Made by a program: the position numbers and the translations under genes. Shown here one piece after another: positions 1-13,830 of a DNA stretch of 64,000 bases. The DNA comes from Coturnix japonica (taxonomy: Eukaryota > Chordata > Aves > Galliformes > Phasianidae), in contig NC_029516.1 in the NCBI RefSeq assembly GCF_001577835.2, positions 64,146,661 to 64,210,660 of the forward strand, written 5' to 3'. The notes below the pieces were generated by a model. It searched no databases. It saw nothing but the letters and a program-made list of their open reading frames with translations, and was not told where the DNA came from. The number at the start of each line of letters is the position of its first letter. The stretch's first letter is position 1.

Positions 1-606
1 TTAATAACACATCGATGATTATAGTTACTGCTAGGCAGTGGTGTACAGAGCCAAAGCCATTCATAGCGAAGGGCCCAAGGAGCTGGGAGGGAATAGTATT
101 AGGACAGCTGGCTTAAACTGGCCAAAGGGATATTCCTTACATGACATCATCATGTATGAGTGTATATATAACAAGTGATGCACAAGCAATTGCTCACTAT
201 CCCCTCACTGATGCTCTGTTCACCCCCTGAGCAGTGAAAGAGAGTGAGATGAACTCTCACTCCTTTCAAAACTCCTTCCACATGATGTCATATGGTATGG
301 AATATCCCTTTGGCCAGTTTAAGCCAGCTGTCCTAATACTGTTCCCTTCCAGCTCCTTGGGCCCTTCGGTGTGAATGGTGAGTGGTATAAGATGCATATA
401 TGTGTGTATATATACATGTATATATATATACACACACACAATCTTAACTATTATCCTTTTCCTTTTCTCTTAGTAAGTAGTTCTATCTCAACCCATGAGT
501 TCTACTTTGTTTATTTCAGTTCTCTCCCCCATCTCACTGGGAAGGGGGAGAGGAGTAAGCAAACGACTGGGTGGTGCTCAGCCACCTGCTGGGTTAAACC
601 ACAACA
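1..606 (-). mobile_element. Rearranged avian ERV LTR fossil (probably ERVL-type)
   Basis: Read on the minus strand, the element begins near 606 with TGTTGTGGTTTAACCC and continues through a purine-rich stretch to about 440; 1-160 matches the other end of the same LTR, also on minus. Between them, about 161-378 is LTR middle and 3' sequence on the plus strand, so the 3' portion is present twice, head to head. The CA/TA dinucleotide run at 392-440 lies at the junction. No internal gag, pol or env reading frame is present, so this is a solo, rearranged, old copy. The family comes from memory of the consensus; ERVK-type or another LTR kin cannot be excluded. Confidence 0.65.
57..378. repeat. Long imperfect inverted repeat inside the LTR fossil
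   Basis: The arm at about 57-160 is the reverse complement of the arm at about 272-378. Both contain the shared blocks GGCCAGTTTAAGCCAGCTG and AGCTCCTTGGGCCCTTCG in opposite orientation. The spacer, about 110 bp, is LTR middle sequence present once. The arms differ at scattered positions, so the event is not recent. Confidence 0.85.
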
Positions 607-3600
607 CTTCTCTACTTTCCTCTTCATTCCTGGTTTATAAGACAAAAATAAAGATAAAAGGAAACCTGTAAATAAATATATTGCAGACCCTACAGAATCA
701 ACCAACAGAAAACCTCTGCTTCCCCCAGGTAGTGCAAGAATGTGTTTTCCTCCTTCCCAGTGAAAAAAATGCTCTGTCTGTGTTGTTTGCATCAACCTCT
801 CAGGCACAAAAGAGGGCACATCAGAAATTGTACAGTCAGGACAGTTTCTGACAAACAGTGAAGATTCCACCTTTGTTTTATATTAATATAAAGGAAACTG
901 AGAATTTCTAAGCAATGTCTTCTATCTTATTCTGTTGAGTCTGTTGTTTCTGAAAGTGCAGTTTGTAGCAATGAAATTGTCAGGAGTTTGCTATACTGGA
1001 ATGAGTTTGTATGACCATGATTTTTATCAAGGCATACCATTCATTTTTGGTAGGAAAAAGATTCTTTTGAAAGCAAATCTTGGTGTTTTTGCTAGTGAGG
1101 AGTACTTTTCATGCTTGATTTTGCTTTTCTTCATATGATTTTCATTATTGTATTAGTTTGCAGATGCTGGGATATATTTCTGCATGGAAGCAGTAAAAAT
1201 GCTGCAGTTATTTCATCTGGGTCTTGGAGTATTACCTCAAGCAGGTGTGGATGTGCTGTGCTGGTGGCTGGGATGAGGAGCTGGAGGCATTGATGGAAGA
1301 GGTCTAAAAAAAAACATCATCAGCAGCCCCAGTGTGACGTAGAGGAACCAAAAAGGTTGAAATGTGTGTTAGTACTGCTGACACTTCTGTGGACTCTGTG
1401 GTGCAAAGACAGGAGTGCCAAGTACACCATGTGTCATGTCAGTGAAAAGTGATTCCCCTGCCATAGATAGGTACAGCAATGTAAGTGACAAGGCCACGAG
1501 CCAGAGACAGTTGGGGGCTAACCTTTTTCTAGCTGTAGATCTGTAGTTAAAGAGAGAAACCACATCAGAGGCATTTTTCCCTTTTAATGCTTTTAGTTCA
1601 GTTTCCACCTTGTGCTTAGTTTGAGGCTTGCCACAGTGCTGCTTTCTCTAGGTGAAGAGGCAGGGAGGTGGGCATGGATCCCTCTGAGCACTCCGTAAGT
1701 TTGTCTGACAGTGGTCTTCTGCAATCGTAATTGCAGCTCAGTAGTTGCTTCCACACAGCAGACTTGGAAAGGTGGGTGCTCACGTGGATCTTCCTTATTA
1801 CCACAGTGGTGAAAGTCCAGGGCAATAAGTGAAAAGAACAGATTGCATTTTGAAACTGAGCGCTCGCTAGAACTAGCTGTCAACACTTGACAGCACTACG
1901 TGTTGCCATTTTTCTCACTGTAAGCAGTGGGGAAAAATAGGAAAGCAGCACAAAGTGTTCTGTTGGTTTGCTGCGTATGAACTTGTCTCATGAATACCAT
2001 GGCATAATCCTTCAAATGTGCATCTTGTCCATCATTTAACAGAAAGGCAGCGTAAGTCAGTTCAAGACAACATGACTGTAGCCTTGCCTTTACCAATTAA
2101 ACACAATTATTGTGTCGAAAGGCACTTTGCACTGTGCAAACTCCCTTTGGGTGTGTGCTCATGGTGCATTTTGAAAGTACCTTGCTTTATGTAAAATGTC
2201 GCTTCTGTGAGGAATGCTAAAGGCATGGCTCTGGAGCTGTCTGCCTTGAGCTAGACTGTTCCCATCCTTCCAGAGTTGCAGTGACTGCCTGCATGCCACC
2301 TTGCACTGTGGCATTATCCTAAGAGGGAGATGCATCTGCTCAAGCTGGGTTGATACATTTTTAACCTAAACTACACCCAGCATTCCTTACTAAAATACAC
2401 TTATGCCCTGGAGTTGGCCTCCATTGATGAGCCCAGCCTAATAAAACCAGCCCAAGTTTATTTGTAAGCAAATCTTGAACTGATAAAATAGAGTTAAATT
2501 GGTAAAATCATTTTAAACTTGAATTAGAACATCCCTGCAGGCTCCATAATGTTATCGAGTGAGAGGTAGAAAGAATGCTTTACCTAATTGTGTTAGTTCG
2601 TACAAATGCCTTTTGTAGACCAACTCAGGCTAGTGGACTAAACACAGTATAAAAGACAGTATAGAAATTTTTACCATTGAAAACTGAGCAGAGAGTGTTC
2701 CCACGGTGCAGGAATCCTTTGAGCCAGGGTGCTTTAGTAGTGTAATTCATGGCTTGTCTACAGGGGGAATGTATGAAAGTTTAGCTGCCTTTTAAAGAAG
2801 ATTAATTAAACCTCATTAAAACTCTGTATGGATACTAATTCTGAGAATTAAAGGACTAGGAAGAATGGCATGATAAATGAATGACACTTTAATTCTAGTT
2901 CAGAAGCCAGTGCACAACTTATCTAAACAGGTTCCTGTTCTCAGTGAATATCTCTTCATTTTCCTGAGTGCCTCTAGGTAGACAAACCAGCAGCTGGTTC
3001 CCAGAAGCATCAGTCACTTCCCAGCCCTCACAGCCATTGAGCTGTGAGCTGCCCAATGCCACCAGACTTCACGTGGCACCTGCCAGCTGCAGCAGTGGTG
3101 ACACTTGGCACTAGGTAAAGGAGGACAGCAGGATCTCCATGCACATGGTCTTTTCAGGCAGGTCGCAAAGCCAACTGATGCTTTGGGCAAGGCCTCTGTG
3201 GGCAGTATCTCTTGTTTGGATTCACCTGGCACTTCTCACAGAGAGGTCTGCTTAATGTTGCATTCCCCACAGCAGAAAAGCTGACCGCACAGTGTTGTTC
3301 TGTAGTGTTGTGTATGTGGACATGGTCACTGGTTTTCAGGGACAACCCTTCATCAGTTTCCAGTTAGATCTGTGAGCACTAGGCTATCTATACGTGACCT
3401 CCTGACTCTTTTCTTCCCCTGACCCCATCCTGTTTTCTCACAGAAGAAAGTCAGAGAGGGAAATAACTGGCAGTGTAGAGGTCAGCTGGAAGCTCGTCTT
3501 TGCAGGAAGCTCATTCTCTGACCTCAGTTTTCCTCTCCCATCTTTAATCATGATGTTAAACGGGACCAGGCCCCAGGAGCAGCCTGTTGCAGTGTGCCAG

Positions 3601-6600
3601 GACGCACAGCAAGACCCATTAGGTGGTTAAGACTGATGAACATCACTTGGTGATGCCCAAAATGCTGCCCTCCCAGAGGCAGCAGCGAGTCACAGGAAGG
3701 CAGTAGAAATACAGGCGCAGTGAAGTGAGCAGCCAGGTGGTTTGGGGGCAGATAGCTTGGCCAGCACTCCCAGTTCGAGAGACAGCTGTCCCCCAGTGGC
3801 AGTGTGGGAGCAGTCTGCCTGAATCAGTGTGAATGGCAGCGTGGTGGAAAAATCCCACATATGTAATTAAAGAGTGAAAGAAAAAAATCATTTCCTGTGT
3901 GAACTGTTTGGAAGCAGTTCTGACAGCTGTTTGCTTTCCTTCAGGAATGATTTCTCCTGGGGTTTTGTTGTTTGCCTGTTTCTTCAACTATGCTACAGGA
4001 TTTTATTGTTATGGGAAGCTATAATTTTCCATTTAAACCGACAGGGTGCGTAAAACAAATTGCACAGATTTTCCTTGCCTCTAAAATCTCCCTAGAAGAT
4101 GCTGTGCGAAGGCAAAGAGTTGTGAAAGATATGGAAGCTCCTGCACTGAAATGCTACCCAAGCCTGTCCCTGGGCCTACTCTTGCCCCTTCTGTGGCAGC
4201 TAGAGCCAGTAATCTATGGGACAGTGCGTTGCAGGCTGGTGGCACAGAGGCTTGTGGGGGTGGGAGGGGGGTAATTGGTTTGTGGTGTATTTCTTCCAAA
4301 ATAAAGGGCTGTGCGTCGTAATCTGCAGAAGATAGAGGAGTGGCTGAGTGAGTCTCATGGAGCCGTCCTCTCTCTCATGGCAAGTGGAGAGTGTGAAATA
4401 TCTTCCGTCAGGAGTTTTGCAGCCTTACCCTGAGCTCTGTTGTGGCTGCAGAAGTAACAACTGCATGGCACAGCGATACGCGTACTGTGAAATTCATTAA
4501 CTTGCCACTACCCAGTAATTACAAGCAATTAAAAGGCAAACAGTTAATCATGTGACTATGCAGGCTTTGGATTATGCTCTTTGATTGAAATCTCGCTGTT
4601 GCCAGCCATCTGTTGTTGCCAGTGAGCTGCCTACTCCTTGCCACAAATCTTCCTGGGGTGCAGGGTGGGATGGTCCTGCCTGGGGTCAGGCAGCTGGTCA
4701 CTGTGGAGAGGCGCCGGTACTTAGCGTTGTTGAGGCTGTGAGTGAGCTGGTTGGCCTTTGAAGCTCAGTTAGGAGACCTGACCATTTGTCTGAAACAGGA
4801 TGGGAACTGCAGTGAGAAGAGGTGTGAGGAGGGGAGGCTGCTTTGCCCTCCTCTCCCTCTAGCACTGCTGCTTTTTAGTGTTTTCTAATCCAAGTGCGGT
4901 TTCAGAAAGTGCAGGCATACTGGAATTGAGCAGATACTGGCCAAAGAGTCACAGCTTAACCTGGCTGTGTCTGTTAGGAAGATATTTTGCAAAATACAGC
5001 TGTTGTGCTTGGAGTAGCTCTCACGTAACACCAGTTTACTTTCTGTTCCTTGTGAAGCTGAGAGCTGTCAGCTTCTGCTGCTACAGTGCATCTCCAAGCT
5101 TCTCACCAATATGGATAGATGGAGCCTTCTTGTGTAGGGCACTGAATAAACACAATGGAAATACGCTCTCTGCAATAAATTTTGTGCAGCCTGATAGGAG
5201 ACAGGGGAAATATATGGATGGGCAAATGAATAACATAACAAAACAAGGAGTCACACCTACTAGTACTGATCTATGGCAAATAGTTCCTTGTTGTCCTTAG
5301 TGATCCACATGTCCTCTAGAGAGGGCAATGAGGTCATTGTCCCCTGTAGGCTGTAGGTTGCCTTTTGAGTTCCGAGAATGAAGATAAATCTCTCATTCCT
5401 CCTTGTATCACTCATGAGCCTTTCTTGTGGTTTCGTTGTTCATCTACAAAGAACAAAAGCTTTGAAGAAGCAACAGGGTATTTCCACTATTTCTCCTAGT
5501 GTTTGAATCACACGAGACTGGCTGTTTAGGCAGCAAGAAACTAACGCAGCTTAACTAAAGCCCTGTCTTTCTAGAGGCAGAACTGAGTAGCAGTGTGGTC
5601 TGAAAAGTTGTATAATATGATCATGTATTTTTCAGAATTGCTAACATTTAAAACAGAAGCAAGTAGAAGGATTGTTCCAGCAGGCAGCTGTGCGTGGTTA
5701 TGCAGATTAACTTCCAGCATCAGACAGCTTTGAAGACAAATGGCTTTCGTTTAAGTAGCAGGGTTGTATCTTCAAGAGGTACATCAGAGGTTCAATTGAC
5801 GTCAACCACACGTTTTTTTTCCCCCACGTTAATCTACCACAGTTGTTTTGAGAGCTGCTGTATCACTGCTGTGCTGCAACGTGGAGTCATCAGTGTGGCA
5901 GGTAGCTAGGATGAAGAAAGGATGGGCAGCCTGCCTGACCGCTTAGGATGGATAGGGCTTCTGGAGGATGCTTCCTCCTGGTTCCTGGGGGTGAGTTGGT
6001 GGGCATGGAAATTGTCACCATCAGAAATAACAAACATGGAAAAAAACCCTCAGAAGGCACAGCTGCCATGTTCTCCATTAATTCTATTATTGAGTCACCT
6101 GGAAAGGTTGAAGTGGCAGGGAGGATGCTGAGGGATGAATACTCATAAATGATTTAAGACAGGAGAGTGGCTGTGAAAGGCAGCATCAGAAACCCTCATA
6201 GGTAGGTAACAGCAGTCAAGTTAGTGTGTACAGAGCTTCAAAAGCATTTCTTAGATGTCTCTTCAAAAGAGGCCGGATGCACTGAGGGAGGGCTCTACCA
6301 TCTTTTTGTCTGTTCAAGTCCCCACCAGAAAATAAATGCGTGATGGATTTTCTTATAATAAATGTTCAATGAGGAGAAACTCAGAGACAAGACTCTGTAA
6401 AAGACTTGAATGTTTGAAGTTAAAAGTAGTGAATCCCCCAGCAAGGTGAGATGAGCTTAATGCATACAGATCAGAGAGAACTTCAGGAGGGAACCTGGAA
6501 GAAATGAGAGGTTTCACTCCCTTGGCCATTGAATGTCACACCTCGTTATTCGGTGATGCACAGGGTGATCTCTGCATGGGGCTGCACTTGCTGTTCTGTG

Positions 6601-9600
6601 CATGCCTGTGTTTGCCTCTGAGTCTTATGTGGCAGTGCCACAGCATCTGGAAACGCAGACAGACTAACTCCAGCTCAAGTTTATTCCATAAACAGCTCTT
6701 CAGAGACACTCACTTATGCATAGATTCATTTGATGTGTTGTCAAAGTCACATTAATTAGCTTATTTGACTGGAATGATTGCAGTTCTTATCAGTGCCCAG
6801 AGGAGACACTTAGCTGGGAATCAGACAACCTCCAGCCCAAAACTATGGTAGTTGAAATACATAAGATTACTATTCTTTGCTGGATCTTTTTTAGCAGTCT
6901 GGCTGCTCAGTTTCTGCAGGATGCTAACCCAAAGTCTCTAAGTGACTTCCTTACTTCTAATCATTTTATATCACTTGCTTATCTTCAGTCTTTATCTTTT
7001 GCTTTGGTTGGTTTGGGGTTGTTTTCTTTTTTGCAGTTTCATATAACATTTTCAAGAGAAGTAGTGTATTAGATTGCTGTGGGTCAGAGGAAGAATAGCC
7101 TCTTCTCAGTGTTTGATCCTTTCTGGACAGAAATGTCCCATTGCTTTCTGTGTACAGATGAACCATTGGAAAAACTCTGAGCTGCCTAACACAAACCATA
7201 TCTGCTGCTTTGTCTCCCTTATCTTTTGTCTGTGTCTGAGTGCCACTGCTGAAAGGAAGAGAGAGACAGCGCTGCTTCTCACGCTGACAGTGACAGAACT
7301 TGGCACTTGCTGGAGATTAAAGTGAATATGACAAGATCTTTATTTCTGAGGCAGTCAGAGGGATCTGAAGTGCTGACTTCTGTCAATGCTGCACTGGCAA
7401 GCCGTTCTGCCTCTCCCTTTGCGAGCACTGTTGCTATGAGAAAAGCGAGAGGCAGAGATAAGATCAGATGTGTTTAACCCTTGAAATATTTGAGGATTTA
7501 CTGGTGTGCCAGTGATTTAAGCTAAAGCAGTGTGAGGAAGAAATGATTTGAGGCAATACTGCCAAGGGACTCGTAGACATATAACTATCACTTGTGTGGA
7601 TGTATCATTTCAACACACGTGAAAAGCTACTGTTGTTCAGAAATAGACATGTCATGTGGAGCATGGCCTTTAGTGGTTGTAAACCAGTATGAAACCATGA
7701 AAATAATGGGGGCTGTTCTGATTCTAGTTAATCTGTTTTTTCCTTTATTTTTAGAAACTAGTAATCCTATCAATTATTCACCATCTCAATTTCAATGGTT
7801 AGATAGTTTCTAGCACAGATCCTTTTTTCTTAGGAGCTTCTGCAGATTGCCATACAGTAGGCTTTTACGTCACTGCTTCCTAGAAGCATCGGTATTTTCT
7901 ACAAGAAAGGCCTTCATGCAGACACTGTTTCCTTTTTTGTTCTTCCATGCACTTCACACACTGTCACTGTTAGTGACAAAATGTTGAATTCAGTGAACTT
8001 TTGGTCTGACACTGAGCAGTAAATGCTATGTACTGCATTGCCCTTGGTGTCAAGACTGGGGAAGCTGAGAAGAATCGGTTATCACATCTGATACTGCAGG
8101 AGTTTACTCACGGGTTTGCCTTTATTCCATGTGTCAGTGAAGGCAGATGCTGTTCCATGAATACGATTCCATTTGTATAGCACAGGGGAATCCTCTCTGT
8201 GGGCCTGATTCTCTGTGCATAAGGTGGGCAGTTGAAAGCACAGTGTATCCAGCTTAGGGCATCCTGATTCTGATGGGAGCCCCAGGCAGTTGTGAGAACA
8301 AGGTGAGGGAGTTTTTCAGTAGAGTGTTGTGCGAGTTAGATGATGGAGGAGGTGTGAGGAGGATGGGCTGATATGGTGCTCCACTATGCGGTAAGAACAG
8401 CTGTGCACAGGAGGACAGCCCAGCGGCCTGCAGTCCGCACGCCCCACTTGCTGTGATTTCATGCCTGCCCTGAATCATGATTACTTCTGTGTTGCTTCAA
8501 ACCTGAGAAGGCTATATATGGCTTCATGAGAAGTGTTACGCTCAAGCACGGTGAGAAGCAGACACGGTCTGTGTGGGAACTTTTTACTCATGTCTTAGTA
8601 GCAAGGCTCCTGCTATTTCACTGATCGAAATAAGAGGCAGATCTTGCTGTCATGTGGTCACCAGGGTGTACACTGCAGTCTGTGAGCTCTTACCACTTCT
8701 CCACAAGCAGGACTGGCTGAGTAACATATTTTCACTGTAGATACTGTTCTGTGTCTGCCTTGTGACTTTTAATTCCTTGGGAGTATATGGCCAACTATTA
8801 CTACCCAGTATTTGTCAGATTATTGTGTTGCAGGCGTGTCGGTCATTCTGATCTTGCCTTTTGCCAGTGAAAGAGAGAAATGCATTTCTTAGTGTATTTT
8901 TCTTTCCTCCAATGTATCTGCTGGGCTTTAGCAGAAAAGAGCTACATTTCTTAGCCATTTTCCTGTGTGGTTGAGACAGGGTGGTTTATGAGGCCGAGAC
9001 CTCATTTTGCATTTGGGCCTAATGCCATGAGCACCTCCAGTCTCGTGTTTCCTTTCATGCAGAACAAGGGCAGGGCTGTTTTTTATTGGTAGGGGTAAGG
9101 ATGCCCCAGCAGATCTAGGCTGAGGATGCCCCAGCAGCCAAATTCTCAGGGAATGTTTTTTGGCCATAAGCTGAGCCATGTACAGTTCCTGCTACAGCTT
9201 CCTCCCCCAGGGGCTTCACTCCTGTGGGTCATCAAGACACCAAGAGTAATGATTGCTATGATTACGTAACCCAGAAGTCTGTTTTTAGCTTCATTTCTGG
9301 AGTCCAGAAGTCAGTAAAGTAGGATCTGGCTTGTGGCTGTTCCTACTTGGTGTCCCCTGCAGTAGTGCTGCTGCCCAGCAGTTTGTCACAGTTTAATTAC
9401 AAGGCAATCTCCCACACCACTATAGTCGTGTAAATGTGCTGCTCAGCTGAAACATTAAAGCTGAACTTCAGAGTACTATGGTCATGTAATCAATGACACT
9501 TGAGCATATCTACATTTGCATGCTGGGCTGAGGTAGTCAGCCCATTAGGTCAGTATTATGTCCAGTTGTTAGGATACACTTATGACACTGGGAGTATATT

Positions 9601-12600
9601 TTCATGTATAATTTGTTAGGTAAATGGTCCTGTAATACTCTGTGCTAAAGAGAGAAATGAAAAGCAACTGACTGAGACCTCCATTTCTGGGTGTTCTTAG
9701 CTGTGGAAATTATTAGTCAGAACTGGAAACTGTAAAGGACCTGTCTCCTTTCAAAAGTTCTGAGCAAAACTCTTCAGTTTCTGTTGGTTACTTAGAAGTG
9801 GTTTGGTGTTCATGGTTGTTTGTGCATATTTTCACACACAGATGAGTGAGGAGTTACATGGGCCAAGTTTCAGTAGTCCAGTACTGAGGCAGCCGGCAGT
9901 CAAGATGAATACAGAGGTCTCTGCTGAGAAACCCAGCAGATGGTGGGGAGCTTGTGCAGGGTCTGAAAAAGGAGCTAAGGATGAATGTGGGGTTTTAGGA
10001 GGGAGTGGAGGCAATACGATGAAACTAAGGGTTGAATCGAGAAGAGCTGGGTATGAGAGAGTGATGGCTAGGTGGAAATCCTGCTAAGATACCAAAGTGG
10101 AATAACATGAGCCAAGCACCAACAAACTAAAAACATCCAGGAGAATCTGGAGGCAAAAAGAGCAACCAGCAGCTGGCTTTGTTCCTACCATCTTGGCATG
10201 CATGAGACATTCCCTTCAGGTGTGCCAAATAAGCAGAGGACACAACAGCATTCGCAGTAGCATTTTTGTCTTGAGTTATTTTAATTTATACGCTCTGTTC
10301 TCTGATCTGTTACCTTGCCTGCCATCAAGAGGGTGATGCACCACAGGATTTTTAGGATAAGCCATTCCTGAGCCAAAATAATTTGCCAACCCCCAAGATT
10401 TCAAGAAAGTTGGATGAAGTGATGAATAGACCACACTTTTGCTTGTGGTTGCTTTGCCCAATAAATGTAATTGAGAAGAAAATTTCATCTTTGTGCTGCT
10501 TATTGCTGTGCCAGCAGTGATGTGTGAGCAGGCTGCAATTCATGGAGCAGCAGTGAAGAAATTCCCACAACCTGCTCTTTGGCTTCTGGTCCTAAGGGGC
10601 TGTATGTTATCATCACTCTTCCTTATCAATAGGAGAGATTTCTTACCATTTTCTGCCAATAAGCAGTACAGATTTTGGCATCGCTTTGAACCTTAATACC
10701 ATTAAAAAGAGGACATGCAGCTTTGCATCCAGATGTTGGAGTGAGAAGTGAAAGACACAAAAGCAGCTCCCTTTCTCATGCATGTCAGGTTTCTTAAACC
10801 AGCCCTTTTCCAGAAGAAGTCCTGCATATGTTTACAGGAATATGGGAAGCCTAAAACTGTACTCTAGTTTTTAGAAAGGAGGCTGAGTTTACTGTACTAG
10901 TTTACTAAACCCCACACCGTTCTTCTGAACGTTTACTAGCAGTGCCAAGGTAAGTTTATCACCTATTTGTCCCCTGTGCTTTCCTATGAAGTCCTTGTGT
11001 CCTTTAAAAAGGCAGTGGGAGTTGTGACTAGCTCGCTGCACTGGCAGCAATGGAAGCCTGAGTAGTTCAGTGCCTCTGTCCCCACTGAGATGACATGGTC
11101 ACTGCTGGTGACTGCAAGCGCATGGATGGAGCAAGCTCCAGCAGAGAGGGCAGGAACTTCCTAAAAGAGCTACCAATGACCAGTGGTCTTCTGTGAATAT
11201 GGCCCTTCTGGAAGGATATATTATGGATATATTTTCATGTATCAAAAACAGTAGTGCACAGTGTCCTGTTAATGATTTCTAACTACTGTATACCATTCTC
11301 TGTTTCTAAATGGTTCGATTGTAGGTTGATGAAGTCAGGGATTTAGATAATGGATTACATGCAAAATACATGTCTTCATCTGGATGCTGATCGCAAACTT
11401 TTCCTGTTTGCGATGCTATTCAGACATTCAAGACTCAAATCCCCATTATCCATGCCTTGGGAGTAGGGCGAGCTTGTCAAAATGGTACACTGCAGTCCTT
11501 CCAAAGATAATGAGGTGATAGATACATCTAATGCTTTCAGAGAAGCATGAAACTCTCCTGCTAAGATGAAATTGAGTTCACAAAAGGGCAGAGTTATCTT
11601 CTAAAGTAAGTTTTTGCATGACTGCTGAGCAAATTCTGCATTAAAGATAAGGCTAGAGTCCCTGTTTTACTGATAATGCTCCAAGTTCTCATTTTTTTCT
11701 CCAAATTATGATAGAATTCCTGCAAGCTAAGCAGCCATCCTGCTAGATTTGACTATTGCTACTTTGGCATGTTCCATACATGCTCTTTTTGTGGTATAAA
11801 CTCCATTGTATGTTCTCTCATAGAAGCTGCAGACTGCTTCTGATCTGTGGTTGGGAGGAGCTGCCTTCAGGAAGGCTGGCCTGGCCTGATGGTTGGCAAC
11901 CCTGCACACAGCAGGGGGTTGAAACTAGATGGTCACTGTGGTCCTTTTCAACCCAGGCCATTCTGTGATTCTATGAATAGCTGCCAAGGGAACCAAAAAT
12001 TCAGGCACGTGAAACTGATAGCAAATCTGGCAGCATTAAGATACCACTGTGAAAGGATGCTTTTATCACTCCCACAGTATCTCAGTTCTGCTAGTGTTCA
12101 GGGTTATGTTGTGGGCAGTGTGGTACTGGCGAATTACTGGGTTTCCTTCTCCACAGCTCATGTTTTAGCTTCCTTCTTTCACCAAAAATACCTAATACTC
12201 AGATTCTGGCTACGGGCAATGCTAAATATCACTCACCTTTCCCACCAGTTTTATGTTTCACATTTAGGAAATTGGCTCCTGAGGTAACTGAAGCAGGCAC
12301 CTGGAGTGCATGGCCTAATGTTCTGATCTTTGTCAGCTGGTATTATGAGTGAGATGGGGTCACAAATGTTAGGGTAGAAGGCAAGTTACCTTTGTGAGGA
12401 CTGGAAAGACCTTGGCTAAATCCCACCAAGACATATGAGGTGGAGCAGATCTCACTATCAAAAAAAGTAGCCTTCCTCCTGTTGTTTGAAACCTTTTCTC
12501 TGGTGCAGGCCTCAGTGACTTAGAAATAATACACGCATCTTCACTAAGCCTTCTGAATTATCCCTGTGTTATTTTTGTTTGGTTTTAGTTGGTTAGGTAA

Positions 12601-13830
12601 TTATGGATTTATCCTGAAGTTATTTTGCTGTTTGCAGGCTTTCAGATTCACAGCATGTGCGCTTGCATTCATATTTGTATTCGTGAATCTCTGAAAGTTT
12701 TACAGGACATAGCGCATCTCCAAAGGTTGTTACTCATTATCTGAAACCCACTGAATTGGAATCGAGGTTCTGTATACCCTCTGCTGGATTGTGTTTGTTT
12801 TCCATTCATAAACTCCTGTCAGGAAGTGCCAGCTGGCATTCAGGCCGTGCAGCAGCCAAGGGGTAAAGCAGACATTCACAAACACACTGCAGGCTGATGC
12901 CCATTTGTGGATACTGTTTGGTGAATCATGCTGAGCAGCTAATACCTCCAGAACATCAGGATTCTATCACATACTGAAGAAAGTGTTGCAGTTTTACACA
13001 TTTGATCTGCATCTGGCTCTCAGGAGGCTTTTATCCCAATGTGTTTTTTTCTTGGTATTTTTACAACATTCTGGAATCCAACTAAATTCAGGAAGAATTC
13101 CTGTTGGTATGACATTTAGGATCTTAATTGTGCAACAAGATTTGTCACATGTACAATATAGGTGAGTACACGTTATGTAGGATGAGGAATCCTAGTGATG
13201 AGTAAATAGAGCTGTGCTCAGCACAAGAGCAGACACACTAAATGGAAAGGAGACTGCAGATCTATGGAGTTTGCCTGTCACCTCCTCAGCCTTATAAGCC
13301 CATTTGTGAGTGGAAGTGCAGAGATCTAAGGGCAGTGGATTTTGTCTTTAGGGGATTGTTGAAGTTGCTAATTTTAATGTGAATTTTGCCTGGATTTAAT
13401 GATTTTTTCCCTCACTTGCATTCACAAATAAGAGGAAGGAGGGAGGAAGGAGTTATAAATCCCTTCACTATAGACGTGGAGTTGTTTGTGTTTATTTTAA
13501 TCAATATCGTGGAAAAAATAATTCTTAGAATTGGTTTCATCTTTTCCTTTACACTGTTGCATTACTTACACGGCAGTGCCACCGTGTGGTACCCGCTGCA
13601 GGTGCTGGGTTGATAGCGAGTGCTCATCAGGAAGCTGGTATAGGATTGCAAATAACAAGAACTCTGGGGCTGGTGTAATCGATCTTCACGGACTTTAAAT
13701 ATCACTTTACAGTTTTCCTTGGCTGTGTAATTTACTGAATGTGCTTATTGCCTCCCTGCTTGCTGTGGTGAACAAGGAAAGCTTGTGGTTGGAGAAGATG
13801 GTGCTCATCATGTTGGTGTTTCTCTTTCAG
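607..13830. other. Probable PRR5 intron, no recognised exon
   Basis: About 13 kb of mixed-composition DNA. The only repeat I recognise is a CR1 tip at 11.87-11.97 kb. Open frames here (for example 4878-5300 and 9803-10087) are short and low in conserved character, and lack matching splice sites. I searched by eye for the preceding PRR5 exon, which should encode a segment ending in leucine-valine-leucine-glutamine, and did not find it. The stretch is therefore most simply the intron upstream of the penultimate exon, and the earlier PRR5 exons lie left of the window. No RNA gene or CpG island was seen. Confidence 0.5.
11870..11969 (+). mobile_element. CR1 LINE, 3' tip
   Basis: Short plus-strand CR1 3' end. 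It contains the CR1 block running from GATGGTTGGCAACCCTGC to CAACCCAGGCCATTCTGTG and ends in the GATTCTATG tail. Only the last 100 bp remain. It is the same subtype as the minus-strand copy at 17.13 kb. Confidence 0.85.

Noticed and set aside
4878-5300. 140-codon plus-strand frame
   Set aside because: No domain, no splice context, lies in the presumed PRR5 intron.
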